Shown here: one piece after another, positions 1 to 6,649 of the stretch | Layout: each line of letters begins with the position of its first letter | Numbering within the stretch: the stretch's first letter is position 1 | Assembly (NCBI GenBank): GCA_002711555.1 | Contig: PARQ01000016.1 | Coordinates: 88,964-96,392 of the forward strand | From: Rhodospirillaceae bacterium | Lineage (GTDB): Bacteria; Pseudomonadota; Alphaproteobacteria; UBA8366 | Direction of reading: 5' to 3' | Length of the DNA: 7,429 nt | Notes under the pieces: generated by a model | What the model was told of the DNA's origin: nothing | The model's input: the letters and a program-made list of their open reading frames with translations, nothing else | The model's database searches: none | Made by a program: the position numbers and the translations under genes

Positions 1-38
1 GGATGCCCTATAATTTTTCATGCGACGATATAGCGAGT

Positions 39-1358
39 CTATTTCCGATATTTTTTGATTCCATTTTTTATTTGGGTCCGTTCCGCTAAATAGATACAAA
101 GAAATATTGCCGGCAATCCGAGCGATGCTACGTATGCGAAAAAAACCATATACCCCACACCATCAACAACAATCCCCGAAAATCCGCCAATAAACTTTCC
201 TGGAAGTGTCATAAGCGAGCTTAACAGCGCGTATTGTGTCGCTGTGTAAGGAGATCGCGTTAGATTCGATAAATATGCAATGAATGCAGACCCGGCAAGC
301 CCACCACTGACATTATCAGCGCTGACCACTACGATGAGTAGGTTTATATCGGGCCCTAAGAGCGCCATTATTGCAAACAAAAAATTTGTCAGACATACCA
401 GAACTGCTCCGGCTAGTAGCGGCCCCATAATGCCGTAGTGAGTGACCAAAAGACCACCTAAAACAGTTCCAGTGATGGTCATTGTAAAGCCAAATATCTT
501 TATAACATTTGCAATCTCAGTTTTCGTAAATCCAAGATCGACGTAGAAAGGATTGGCCATCACACCCATCGATATGTCACTGATCCTATAAACAGCGACA
601 AATAGAAGTATGGGAATGGCAAGCCTTCCGAACCTCCTGAAAAAATTGCTGAATGGCCTCAAAAACGAGCTACTAAACCACTCATTAATATTTGCCGCTT
701 TTGGCAAAGTATTGTCACTAAGAGGCTCTGAGACAATCAAAACAGTTGTAATCCCCACTCCCATTAACGCCGCCATTATGCAGTAGCTCAACGCCCAGCC
801 CGCATACTCTGAAATGTAAAGCACACCGGCCCCAGCAACCAAAAGGGCTATGCGATAGCCAAGTTGATACGCGGCAGCCAATGCCCCTTGCATTTCAGCT
901 GGCGCGCTTTCAATCCGGAAAGCATCAATGGAAACGTCCTGTGTAGCTGAAAAAAGTGCGGTGACGAAAGCACAAATTATCAACAGGTACGTTGATTTTA
1001 CTGGATCAACAAAAGCCATTCCCAATAAGCCAAGAGCAATACCAACCATTGATATCAACATCCAAGCACGACGACGACCGAAAATGGAATTCAGGCCGAA
1101 TAGGGACGCGCAATCAATCACTGGTGCCCAAATGACCTTTATGGAGTACGTAATACCAATCCAACTTATTAAACCGATTGCTGTTCGACTGAGCCCTAAT
1201 TCACGGAGCCAGATAGAAAATGTTGAAAATACAAGCAGAAACGGTAAACCCGCAGAGAAACCCAAAAACAAAAGGGCAAGGACTTGGGCCTGACAAAAAA
1301 CCGCAATGGAAGTTTTCCAACTACGCTTGAGCTTTTTTCCGTCACTAAGGTTGGTCAG
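39..1358 (-). CDS. AmpG-like MFS transporter, probable CTG start
   Basis: Inner-membrane major facilitator protein of the AmpG/PAT group (the AmpG prototype imports anhydromuropeptides for cell-wall recycling). From the CTG at 1358 it is 439 residues, close to the family size, with about 12 hydrophobic segments. Visible family motifs are GFSAGLP near residues 33-39, GRRRAW at 94-99 and ATQDVSIDAFRIE at 138-150, followed by QGALAAAYQLGYR. The first ATG/GTG/TTG in this frame is a TTG at 1271, which would begin inside the first membrane helix and lose the conserved lead-in SWKTSIAVFCQAQVLALL. The frame stays open upstream only to a TAG at 1365-1367, so CTG 1358 is the best start, with AGGTAGG upstream; ATT at 1307 is an alternative. 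The CTG overlaps the kinase TGA as CTGA, suggesting translational coupling. The family is clear. The substrate is not, since AmpG-like proteins in alphaproteobacteria are diverse. Confidence 0.85.
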   Translation of the reverse strand: MTNLSDGKKLKRSWKTSIAVFCQAQVLALLFLGFSAGLPFLLVFSTFSIWLRELGLSRTAIGLISWIGITYSIKVIWAPVIDCASLFGLNSIFGRRRAWMLISMVGIALGLLGMAFVDPVKSTYLLIICAFVTALFSATQDVSIDAFRIESAPAEMQGALAAAYQLGYRIALLVAGAGVLYISEYAGWALSYCIMAALMGVGITTVLIVSEPLSDNTLPKAANINEWFSSSFLRPFSNFFRRFGRLAIPILLFVAVYRISDISMGVMANPFYVDLGFTKTEIANVIKIFGFTMTITGTVLGGLLVTHYGIMGPLLAGAVLVCLTNFLFAIMALLGPDINLLIVVVSADNVSGGLAGSAFIAYLSNLTRSPYTATQYALLSSLMTLPGKFIGGFSGIVVDGVGYMVFFAYVASLGLPAIFLCIYLAERTQIKNGIKKYRK

Positions 1359-2341
1359 CCTAACCTACCTGCCACTAGTGCCGCTAGATCTGTTTCAGGA
1401 CGAGCGCCATAATGACCTATGACTTCCGCCGCAGCAATTGCACCTATCCGTGCACACGTTGTAAGCTCCTCCCCTTTACAAAGTCCAAATAAAAACCCGG
1501 CAGCAAACTGATCTCCAGCGCCCGTAGTATCGATCAATTTATCAACAGCTTCTGACTTTACCTCAATGCTTTTGGTCTCGCTTAAAATAACAGCTCCTTT
1601 TTCTCCTCGAGTGACACATATCAAATCACATTTGCCACTACCCAACTTGACCGCTTGTTCAAGATTCTCTGCCTGATAAAGGCTTATAAATTCATCTTCG
1701 TTGGCAAATAAAATGTCTGTATTCCGCTCGACAAGCTCAATGAAAGCATCCCGGTGGCGCTCAACACAAAACCTATCTGATAATGTGACAGCGACTTTAC
1801 CGCCAGCTTTGTTCGCCACACCCGCCACGCGCACCATCGCTTCTTGCGCTACTGGTTGATCAAAAAGGTAACCTTCCATATATACTATCTTACTTCCAGA
1901 AATAATGGTTTCATTAAGGTCGTCTGGCGCCAATAGAGCCGCAGTACCTAAATAAGTACACATTGTGCGTTGTGCATCTGGTGTAACAAAAACTAAACAC
2001 ATTCCAGTTGGCAATCCCTGCTCCGAAGGGGCAGCCGCAAATAAGCAACCAAGCTTCTTCATGTCAGCCTGAAATGCTTTTCCGGCGCTGTCATTTTTAA
2101 GTTTGCCAATGAAGGCGCCTCTGCCACCAAGTGACGCAAAACCAGCCATTGAATTTGCGCAGGAACCGCCTGAGATTCTGTGTGGCGTACTCATGGTGCT
2201 AACCAATTTATTCGCCTCACTCTCATCGACCAGTTGCATGCTTCCTTTAACAAGGCCATGCTCGTGCAAAAAAGAGTCGTCTACATTACAAAGTACATCG
2301 ACCAAGGCATTTCCGACACCTAAAAGTTCATATTTAGCCAT
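1355..2341 (-). CDS. Adenosine kinase, PfkB/ribokinase family
   Basis: Predicted cytoplasmic sugar/nucleoside kinase of 328 residues, a normal PfkB-family length. It probably phosphorylates adenosine to AMP with ATP (purine salvage). Family marks: N-terminal GVGNALVDVL (8-17), the Gly-rich GGSCANSMAGFASLGG region (58-73) of PfkB signature 1, ANEDEF (213-218) matching the Mg-associated N-x-x-E motif, VTRGEKGA (243-250), and DTTGAGDQFAAGF (271-283) of signature 2 with D277 as expected catalytic base. The ATG at 2341 has a good ribosome binding site, GAGAGGA, about four bases upstream, and a promoter lies at 2394-2421. Its TGA overlaps the proposed start of the downstream AmpG-like transporter. 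Family assignment is firm. Adenosine specificity is inferred from resemblance to alphaproteobacterial proteins so annotated; ribokinase- or ketodeoxygluconate-kinase-like activity is possible. Confidence 0.88.
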   Translation of the reverse strand: MAKYELLGVGNALVDVLCNVDDSFLHEHGLVKGSMQLVDESEANKLVSTMSTPHRISGGSCANSMAGFASLGGRGAFIGKLKNDSAGKAFQADMKKLGCLFAAAPSEQGLPTGMCLVFVTPDAQRTMCTYLGTAALLAPDDLNETIISGSKIVYMEGYLFDQPVAQEAMVRVAGVANKAGGKVAVTLSDRFCVERHRDAFIELVERNTDILFANEDEFISLYQAENLEQAVKLGSGKCDLICVTRGEKGAVILSETKSIEVKSEAVDKLIDTTGAGDQFAAGFLFGLCKGEELTTCARIGAIAAAEVIGHYGARPETDLAALVAGRLG

Positions 2342-2393
2342 AGTTTCCTCTCAGCCTATTGAAGAGCTAACTTCCTGCCTTAGAACAGGGCTC

Positions 2394-2421
2394 AGTATAA
2401 CGACCTTCAGCATCGCAGCAA
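2394..2421 (-). promoter_or_regulatory. Predicted promoter for the adenosine kinase operon
   Basis: On the minus strand a TATACT -10 (2394-2399) lies 16 bases downstream of TTGCTG (2416-2421), a weak -35. Transcription would start near 2387, leaving a leader of about 45 bases before the kinase ATG at 2341. The prediction comes from consensus matching only. Confidence 0.45.
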
Positions 2422-2439
2422 GCCAACCTATTGTTTGCC

Positions 2440-2466
2440 TTGCTTAGCACTTTTGTTGTCTATAAT
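2440..2466 (+). promoter_or_regulatory. Predicted promoter of the EI24 gene, near-leaderless
   Basis: A perfect TATAAT -10 sits at 2461-2466, only eight bases before the ATG at 2475. The -35 is poor: TTGCTT at 2440-2445 with a 15-base spacer, or TTGCCT at 2435-2440 with a 20-base spacer. A start about seven bases after the -10 would fall at 2472-2475, giving an mRNA with almost no leader. No Shine-Dalgarno sequence precedes the ATG, which agrees with leaderless initiation. Confidence 0.45.
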
Positions 2467-2474
2467 GATCGAAC

Positions 2475-3203
2475 ATGATTAGATTCCTTTCAAAAGCGAT
2501 AACTCAACTAACAGATCCATCGCTCAGACATATTATTTATTCGAGCATTCTAGGGTCCCTCGTGATAATGGCAATCTTGGCAATTGGCATCTGGTTCCTT
2601 CTAAGTCAAATTCCCCTAGAGAGTATCCCATACCTAGCTTACATTCGTGAGTGGATGGGTAGTTGGTTCACTTGGCTTTCTGGTTCGGTTTTTGCAGTTT
2701 TAGTAGGAGTTCTCACACTCCTGCTTTTTCCTGGTGCTGTTTCATTAATTTTAGGGGTTTTTTTCGATGAGATTGTTAATTCGGTCGAAGCAAAATATTA
2801 TCCTGAAATGCCACCCCGTCGACATCAATCGATTGGAGAAGTTACATCTTCCACGCTCAAGTTTGCCTGCATAATTTTGATTTTTAACATCGTAGCACTC
2901 CCATTTTATATTCTCTTGATATTTTTTCCGCCAGCGAATCTGGTCCTTTTTTATTTAATCAATGGTTATTTGACCGGTCGCGAATATTTTGAACTAGTAG
3001 GTTCGTTGCGTCGCGAACCCGTCGAAATTGCCATGCTACGCAAACGTAATCGGGGCCGTGTCCAAGTGGCTGGAATGTTAATCGTCTTTCTAATGACGAT
3101 ACCATTTGTAAATTTGCTGGCTCCAGTCATTGCAACCGCTTTCATGGTTCACCTTTGCAATTCACCAAAGCTCAATTTCGAGCCTAACTCACAATTGTAT
3201 TGA
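2475..3203 (+). CDS. EI24 domain-containing (CysZ-like) membrane protein
   Basis: Inner-membrane protein of 242 residues matching the EI24/CysZ (formerly DUF540) family. Hydrophobic blocks lie at about residues 20-43, 68-97, 128-165 and 198-227. The family marker GYLTGREYFEL at 164-174, followed by a basic stretch (RR, RKRNRGR, 179-195), is clear. The N-terminus MIRFLSKAITQLTDPSLRHI resembles the usual amphipathic lead-in, supporting the ATG at 2475 although no ribosome binding site is visible. CysZ of gammaproteobacteria takes part in sulfate uptake, but alphaproteobacterial EI24 proteins are mostly uncharacterised, and no sulfur genes are nearby, so no substrate is claimed. It is transcribed divergently from the adenosine kinase. 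The bactofilin promoter begins eight bases after its stop. Confidence 0.85.
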   Translation: MIRFLSKAITQLTDPSLRHIIYSSILGSLVIMAILAIGIWFLLSQIPLESIPYLAYIREWMGSWFTWLSGSVFAVLVGVLTLLLFPGAVSLILGVFFDEIVNSVEAKYYPEMPPRRHQSIGEVTSSTLKFACIILIFNIVALPFYILLIFFPPANLVLFYLINGYLTGREYFELVGSLRREPVEIAMLRKRNRGRVQVAGMLIVFLMTIPFVNLLAPVIATAFMVHLCNSPKLNFEPNSQLY

Positions 3204-3210
3204 GGTTTAG

Positions 3211-3238
3211 TTGACACATTGCTGTCGTGCATTACACT
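3211..3238 (+). promoter_or_regulatory. Predicted sigma-70-type promoter for the bactofilin gene
   Basis: A perfect TTGACA -35 (3211-3216) is followed after 16 bases by TACACT (3233-3238), a 4/6 match to the -10. Transcription would begin near 3245, about 50 bases before the bactofilin ATG at 3297. A second -10-like TATACT at 3252-3257 has no convincing -35. The promoter starts just after the EI24 stop, so bactofilin can be expressed independently. Confidence 0.55.
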
Positions 3239-3296
3239 GATAAAAATTCCGTATACTAAATATTTGGCAAAAAACTTATATGATTGGGCGTTATAC

Positions 3297-3746
3297 ATGG
3301 CTGCAAACATCAAATCACCATCGGGGTTGCCAGAAGGTTTCGCTAAACGAGTAGTAAGCATACCAGGGCCAATGGCCGCCTCGGAGACTGGTAAAAAATT
3401 AGTTGTGGGGAGAGACATTTGCCTATCCGGTGAAATAACTGCCTGCGATACGCTCGTTGTCGAAGGGCAGGTAGAAGCATCATTAAAGGGTAGCAGAGTA
3501 TTTGAAGTCGCAGAGTGTGGTGATTTTAGAGGCAATGTAGAGATTGAAATTGCAGAAATTAAAGGGAAATTTGATGGGGAATTAGTGGCAAATTCGCGTC
3601 TAATTATTCGACGCTCGGGAATTGCGACTGGTAAAATTCGGTATCGTGAATTGGAAATCGAACAAGGCGGCAGAATTTCTGGCTTAGTGGAAGTTTTACC
3701 TGAAACGGCGGATAGCACGCCTGAAGAAAGCACTGAGGGTAAGTAA
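3297..3746 (+). CDS. Bactofilin (polymer-forming cytoskeletal protein)
   Basis: Bactofilin/DUF583-family protein of 149 residues. These proteins form a short right-handed beta-helix that self-assembles into nucleotide-independent filaments, usually on the inner face of the cytoplasmic membrane, where they localise cell-wall or division factors. The core runs from about 33 to 132: GKKLVVGRDICLSGEITACD, then repeated strand-turn units spaced by Gly, ending in IRYRELEIEQGGRISG. The flanks are polar and Pro/Glu/Ser-rich, as usual. The N-terminal KRVVSIPGP segment resembles the short leader seen in other alphaproteobacterial bactofilins. The ATG at 3297 is chosen over an in-frame TTG at 3219, which lies inside the predicted promoter. 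The ribosome binding site is weak (TTGGGCG). The next gene begins one base after its stop, suggesting cotranscription. The family is confident; the cellular role is unknown. Confidence 0.88.
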   Translation: MAANIKSPSGLPEGFAKRVVSIPGPMAASETGKKLVVGRDICLSGEITACDTLVVEGQVEASLKGSRVFEVAECGDFRGNVEIEIAEIKGKFDGELVANSRLIIRRSGIATGKIRYRELEIEQGGRISGLVEVLPETADSTPEESTEGK

Positions 3747-3747
3747 G

Positions 3748-4272
3748 CTGTTTCGTTTAAATTTTCCGCGTTCACTCGCAACTTATGCATTTTTTGCTCT
3801 TATTACGGTTTCGTGCGACTCCAATCCTAAAAGAGAGCTAGCTAACATATTTGGAATGAGCTTTTTAGCAGAGAACGCTAGCTCTCGCAGCGGCGGATTA
3901 AGCCTTAGCGCCAGTGACATAGAACAATTGAAAAGTGAGCTTGGCACAAAGAAACCATGGAAACTCGGATTTCCGGCTATGAGAGACAAGCGACCAGACG
4001 CTCTTCTTCAAATTCTCGGCGGTCCTGATTTTGTTCGACAGGACGGGGAGTCACAAATCTGGCAATATCGCTCGAGCGACTGCATCTTAGACATGTTCAT
4101 CCAGGGACCGCGGAAAAACCTCAGGATAATTCACTCGGAAATACGCGGCCGCTCTGCCGGCGGACTCCCAAGCGACAGTTGTGTTACCAACCTTATCATT
4201 AGCAAAGTAAGGCAAAAGCATGCCTTCCTTGTGCGTGAGGTAAAACATCGACGCAGTGCAAAAAGTTCCTAA
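3748..4272 (+). CDS. Predicted small lipoprotein, CTG start
   Basis: I do not recognise a named function. Read from CTG 3748 the product has 174 residues. It opens with a basic n-region (R3, R8), a hydrophobic stretch (10-22) and ITVSC with Cys at 23, a convincing lipoprotein signal with a slightly unusual -3 Thr. The +2 residue is Asp, which in enterobacteria favours inner-membrane retention. The first ATG in frame, at 3856, would discard this signal. GAGGG at 3735-3739 is well placed as a ribosome binding site for CTG 3748, and no ATG, GTG or TTG exists in frame upstream of 3856. The mature part has a conserved-looking segment (86-117), LLQILGGPDFVRQDGE then WQYRSSDCILDMF, resembling hypothetical alphaproteobacterial proteins. 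Cys112 and Cys145 could form a disulfide. It follows the bactofilin gene by one base. Confidence 0.72.
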   Translation: MFRLNFPRSLATYAFFALITVSCDSNPKRELANIFGMSFLAENASSRSGGLSLSASDIEQLKSELGTKKPWKLGFPAMRDKRPDALLQILGGPDFVRQDGESQIWQYRSSDCILDMFIQGPRKNLRIIHSEIRGRSAGGLPSDSCVTNLIISKVRQKHAFLVREVKHRRSAKSS

Positions 4273-4282
4273 AATTTGTTTC

Positions 4283-4308
4283 GGTGGACTTGCGTCAAAA
4301 AGTCCACC
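4283..4308 (+). terminator. Strong hairpin between lipoprotein and DUF2244 genes
   Basis: Perfect 9-bp inverted repeat: GGTGGACTT (4283-4291) and AAGTCCACC (4300-4308) around an 8-base loop. It lies 10 bases after the lipoprotein stop and 39 bases before the DUF2244 ATG. The following bases (CGTCTTGATT) are only weakly T-rich, so it may be a weak terminator, an attenuator, an mRNA-stabilising hairpin or a processing site. Confidence 0.5.
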
Positions 4309-4347
4309 CGTCTTGATTCAAACAAACTTAAATTCTACAAAACCGAA

Positions 4348-4842
4348 ATGTTTCCTTCTGTATCTAATCTTCAGGCCACGAAAGGCATTATTTTTTCAGC
4401 CTCCCTTACGCCCAATCGCAGTTTGAGCCGTTTTGGTTTTTGGGTTCTGTTTTCTGTGGTCTCCTTGTCCGCGTTAGCTGTGGGAATAAGCTTTATGCAG
4501 ATGGGTGCATGGCCTGTTCTCGGATTTTGCGGCCTTGAAATTTTACTTCTCTATTTAGCTTTTCATATAAATTATATTAGCGGCAAAAAAAGCGAGGAAG
4601 TAAAACTCACTGAAAATCTCTTAGAAGTACGGAAAATTTCTTCGCTAGGCCACGTCTTACATTGGCGTTTCGAGCCCACATGGCTACAAGTTACAATCGA
4701 TGAGCCCCTAAAGCATGACAGTAAGCTTAAATTAGCAAGTCACGGACGATCTCTCGAGATAGGCGCCTTTTTGACTCCTAAGGAGCGGTTACAACTAGCT
4801 CGTGCTCTACGTAATGCTTTAGATCGTTGGCACGAACGATAG
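4348..4842 (+). CDS. DUF2244 domain-containing membrane protein
   Basis: Small inner-membrane protein of 164 residues matching DUF2244, a family of unknown function common in alphaproteobacteria. The typical opening IIFSASLTPNRSLSRFGF (14-31) leads into two hydrophobic helices (about 31-50 and 54-74). A soluble beta-rich C-terminal part follows, with LEVRKI (92-97), WRFEPTWLQV (106-115) and the family-like SHGRSLEIGAFLTPKER (131-147), ending in a basic helix. The ATG at 4348 is preferred over an in-frame TTG at 4276, because the region between contains the hairpin at 4283-4308 and does not resemble the family. The ribosome binding site is weak. The stop is 17 bases before the EamA transporter ATG, so the two are probably cotranscribed. 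The family is confident; no function can be given. Confidence 0.82.
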   Translation: MFPSVSNLQATKGIIFSASLTPNRSLSRFGFWVLFSVVSLSALAVGISFMQMGAWPVLGFCGLEILLLYLAFHINYISGKKSEEVKLTENLLEVRKISSLGHVLHWRFEPTWLQVTIDEPLKHDSKLKLASHGRSLEIGAFLTPKERLQLARALRNALDRWHER

Positions 4843-4859
4843 GACAAGACTTACAACCG

Positions 4860-5750
4860 ATGACTTTCAGTCTCAGGAAATCTGACCTCGGTGCACTTTT
4901 AGCTTTGGTTCTATTTTGGAGCTTAGCGTTTGTTATGCTCAAAATATCAGTCGCAACCGTTCCGCCAGCTAGTGGTGCTTTCATTAGAATTGTTATTGCC
5001 GCCACCCTGCTGTGGGCAATAATGCGACTAATGGGAGAACGCTTGCCAGAAAAACCGGAACATTGGCAATATTTGTCAGTATTAGGCATAATAGCTAATG
5101 TTTTACCATTTACTCTGGTACTTTACGGTATGAAACATATAGAATCAGGGGTTGGCGCGATACTTATGGGCATAATGCCGGTTATAACCGTCGTATTAGC
5201 ACACTTTTTCTCTGATCATACAGAACGGCTGACAGTCCGCAAAACCATTGGAGTGGGCATAGGTTTCACCGCCATTTTGCTATTACTTGGCCCGTCTACG
5301 CTAACGAGATTGGGCGAACAAACCCTTGCGGAACTGGCAGTTGTGTGCGGCGCAATCTGCTTTGCGGTTGCTGCAGTTATTACTCGTAGAGCTCCAGAAT
5401 TGCCTATTGCGTCGTTAAGCGCAGGCATCATGTTCGCATCAGCACTTTTTTCATTGCCTGTTGCACTAATCCTCGACTGGCCTTTAAACTTTACTCCGGA
5501 TATTCCAGCCCTCTTAGCATTGGTTTGGCTCGGCGTATTTCCAACTGGCCTTGCAACATTGCTCTATTTTTTTGTCGTTCTGAAATCAGGAACGGGATTG
5601 CTAGCAATGAGCAATTATCTAGTTCCAATAGCTGGGGTTATTTGGGGTGCCATTTTATTGGGCGAAAGGCCTAATTGGCAGAGTTTTCTTGCATTAGCTA
5701 TGGTGGTGCTTGGCACCTGGCTCGTTGGGCCGTCGCAATCTAGGCGTTGA
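4860..5750 (+). CDS. EamA/DMT-family transporter
   Basis: Inner-membrane drug/metabolite transporter of 296 residues, the standard length for ten-helix EamA proteins. It has two tandem EamA repeats, about residues 10-140 and 150-290. The first repeat begins GALLALVLFWSLAFVMLKIS and contains FIRIVIAATLLW and YGMKHIESGVGAILMGIMPV; the second ends with AMSNYLVPIAGVIWGAILLGE and a final helix ALAMVVLGTWLVG. The ATG at 4860 matches the usual start just before helix one; a TTG at 4827 would overlap the DUF2244 gene. AGGAC at the DUF2244 stop is the only purine-rich upstream site, 14 bases away, so the ribosome binding site is not ideal. Family members export amino acids or metabolites, but the substrate cannot be read from sequence. 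Its stop is eight bases from the convergent dapB stop. Confidence 0.9.
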   Translation: MTFSLRKSDLGALLALVLFWSLAFVMLKISVATVPPASGAFIRIVIAATLLWAIMRLMGERLPEKPEHWQYLSVLGIIANVLPFTLVLYGMKHIESGVGAILMGIMPVITVVLAHFFSDHTERLTVRKTIGVGIGFTAILLLLGPSTLTRLGEQTLAELAVVCGAICFAVAAVITRRAPELPIASLSAGIMFASALFSLPVALILDWPLNFTPDIPALLALVWLGVFPTGLATLLYFFVVLKSGTGLLAMSNYLVPIAGVIWGAILLGERPNWQSFLALAMVVLGTWLVGPSQSRR

Positions 5751-5776
5751 GTGGATTTTTAATCTTCAAAGCCTAG
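5740..5776. terminator. Hairpin spanning the two convergent stop codons
   Basis: CTAGGC (5740-5745) pairs with GCCTAG (5771-5776). After one G-A mismatch, TTGA (5747-5750) pairs with TCAA (5766-5769). The loop contains a T run. Both stop codons, of the EamA gene (TGA, 5748-5750) and dapB (TAA, 5759-5761), fall inside the structure. Neither strand has a U-tract after the stem, so it is not a classical intrinsic terminator, but it could act as a bidirectional transcript end or stabiliser. Confidence 0.35.
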
Positions 5777-6574
5777 AACAGCCCTCATAGAGTACAATCC
5801 AGGCGATTTCCCTCGGCTCCAAAGAGCCGCACGCACCGCCCCAGCGGCGAATATTACCCTTGATGCAGCTTTGTGCGTAAGCTCTATGCGCTCACCACTT
5901 CCAGAAAAAACTACAGTGTGGTCACCGACAACATCACCACCACGTAAGGTAGCAAAGCCAATTTCACCTGGAGTACGCGGGCCAGTATGCCCTTCCCTTT
6001 TTGTCTTTTTTACATCACTCAGACGAACTGCGCGACCAGCAGCGGCAGCCTCACCGAGCCCTAATGCCGTTCCCGATGGTGCATCGACCTTATGCCGATG
6101 GTGCATTTCAACAATCTCAATATCGAATTCGTCATCCAGCAAACCGGCAACACGCTCAGTGAGAGCAGTTAATAAAGTTACACCAACGCTCATATTTGGA
6201 GCACGGACTATCACAGTCTTTGCTGATGCCTCCAGTAGTGCGGCCTCATGGTCATCACTAAGACCAGTTGTTCCCGCAATCAAAGCAGTGCCCGCTCGCA
6301 TACACAAATGCGCGTAGGACTCAGTCACGACCGGTGAAGTGAAGTCGATGACTGCATCGGCACCCACTACCAGCTCCTCAGAGTCTTCTTTCAACAATAC
6401 GCCGATGTTCCCGATACCCGCCACCTCGCCAGCATCACGCCCCAAGGCCCCGTGACCAGATACCTCTGTAGCTCCGCTGACAGAGCACCCCTGCCATTCA
6501 GAAACTTGCCGTACACACATCTGACCCATGCGGCCAGCTGCTCCTACAATGCCTATCTTCATGTCATCAACCAT
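5759..6574 (-). CDS. dapB: 4-hydroxy-tetrahydrodipicolinate reductase
   Basis: Cytoplasmic NAD(P)H-dependent reductase of the diaminopimelate/lysine pathway. It reduces the DapA product to tetrahydrodipicolinate, the precursor of lysine and of peptidoglycan meso-diaminopimelate. The protein has 271 residues, normal for the family. Motifs are the nucleotide-binding GAAGRMG (11-17), DFTSP (77-81), GTTG (101-104) and the active-site segment EMHHRHKVDAPSGTA (156-170), where H158 and K162 align with the catalytic His159 and Lys163 of Escherichia coli. The C-terminal HKAASRVIFAAGAVRAALW is also typical. The ATG at 6574 is chosen over the ATG at 6562 because AAGG stands about six bases upstream of it. 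It lies 75 bases downstream of dnaJ on the same strand and no convincing promoter is visible between them, so readthrough is likely. Confidence 0.96.
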   Translation of the reverse strand: MVDDMKIGIVGAAGRMGQMCVRQVSEWQGCSVSGATEVSGHGALGRDAGEVAGIGNIGVLLKEDSEELVVGADAVIDFTSPVVTESYAHLCMRAGTALIAGTTGLSDDHEAALLEASAKTVIVRAPNMSVGVTLLTALTERVAGLLDDEFDIEIVEMHHRHKVDAPSGTALGLGEAAAAGRAVRLSDVKKTKREGHTGPRTPGEIGFATLRGGDVVGDHTVVFSGSGERIELTHKAASRVIFAAGAVRAALWSRGKSPGLYSMRAVLGFED

Positions 6575-6649
6575 TTTTGACCTTATATTTTTTAGTAATT
6601 GATGCCCTAGGTGGGACTCTTATATCTGTATTTGAACAAAAAACATGGT

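Noticed and set aside
1..38. Minus-strand ATG at 21 reading MKNYRAS to the left edge, and a plus-strand TATAAT at 9-14.
   Set aside because: Only seven codons are visible and no ribosome binding site is evident, so a downstream gene cannot be supported; an isolated TATAAT in AT-rich DNA is not evidence of a promoter.
928..1293. Open plus-strand frame of 121 codons.
   Set aside because: It lies antisense inside the AmpG-like transporter gene and its basic, low-complexity product resembles no family.
3219..3296. Extended bactofilin start at TTG 3219.
   Set aside because: The segment overlaps the predicted promoter and would add 26 residues unlike bactofilin leaders; the ATG at 3297 fits better.
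3149..3790. Open minus-strand frame of 213 codons opposite bactofilin.
   Set aside because: The plus strand here encodes a clear bactofilin; the antisense product is Ser/Pro/Thr-rich with no recognisable domain.
5871..6317. Open plus-strand frame of 148 codons opposite dapB.
   Set aside because: dapB motifs on the minus strand are unambiguous; the opposite frame is a codon-bias shadow.
6575..6649. TATAAG boxes on the minus strand upstream of dapB, possible separate promoter.
   Set aside because: Neither box has a plausible -35 at 15-19 bases, and one overlaps the AAGG ribosome binding site, so readthrough from dnaJ is the simpler view.
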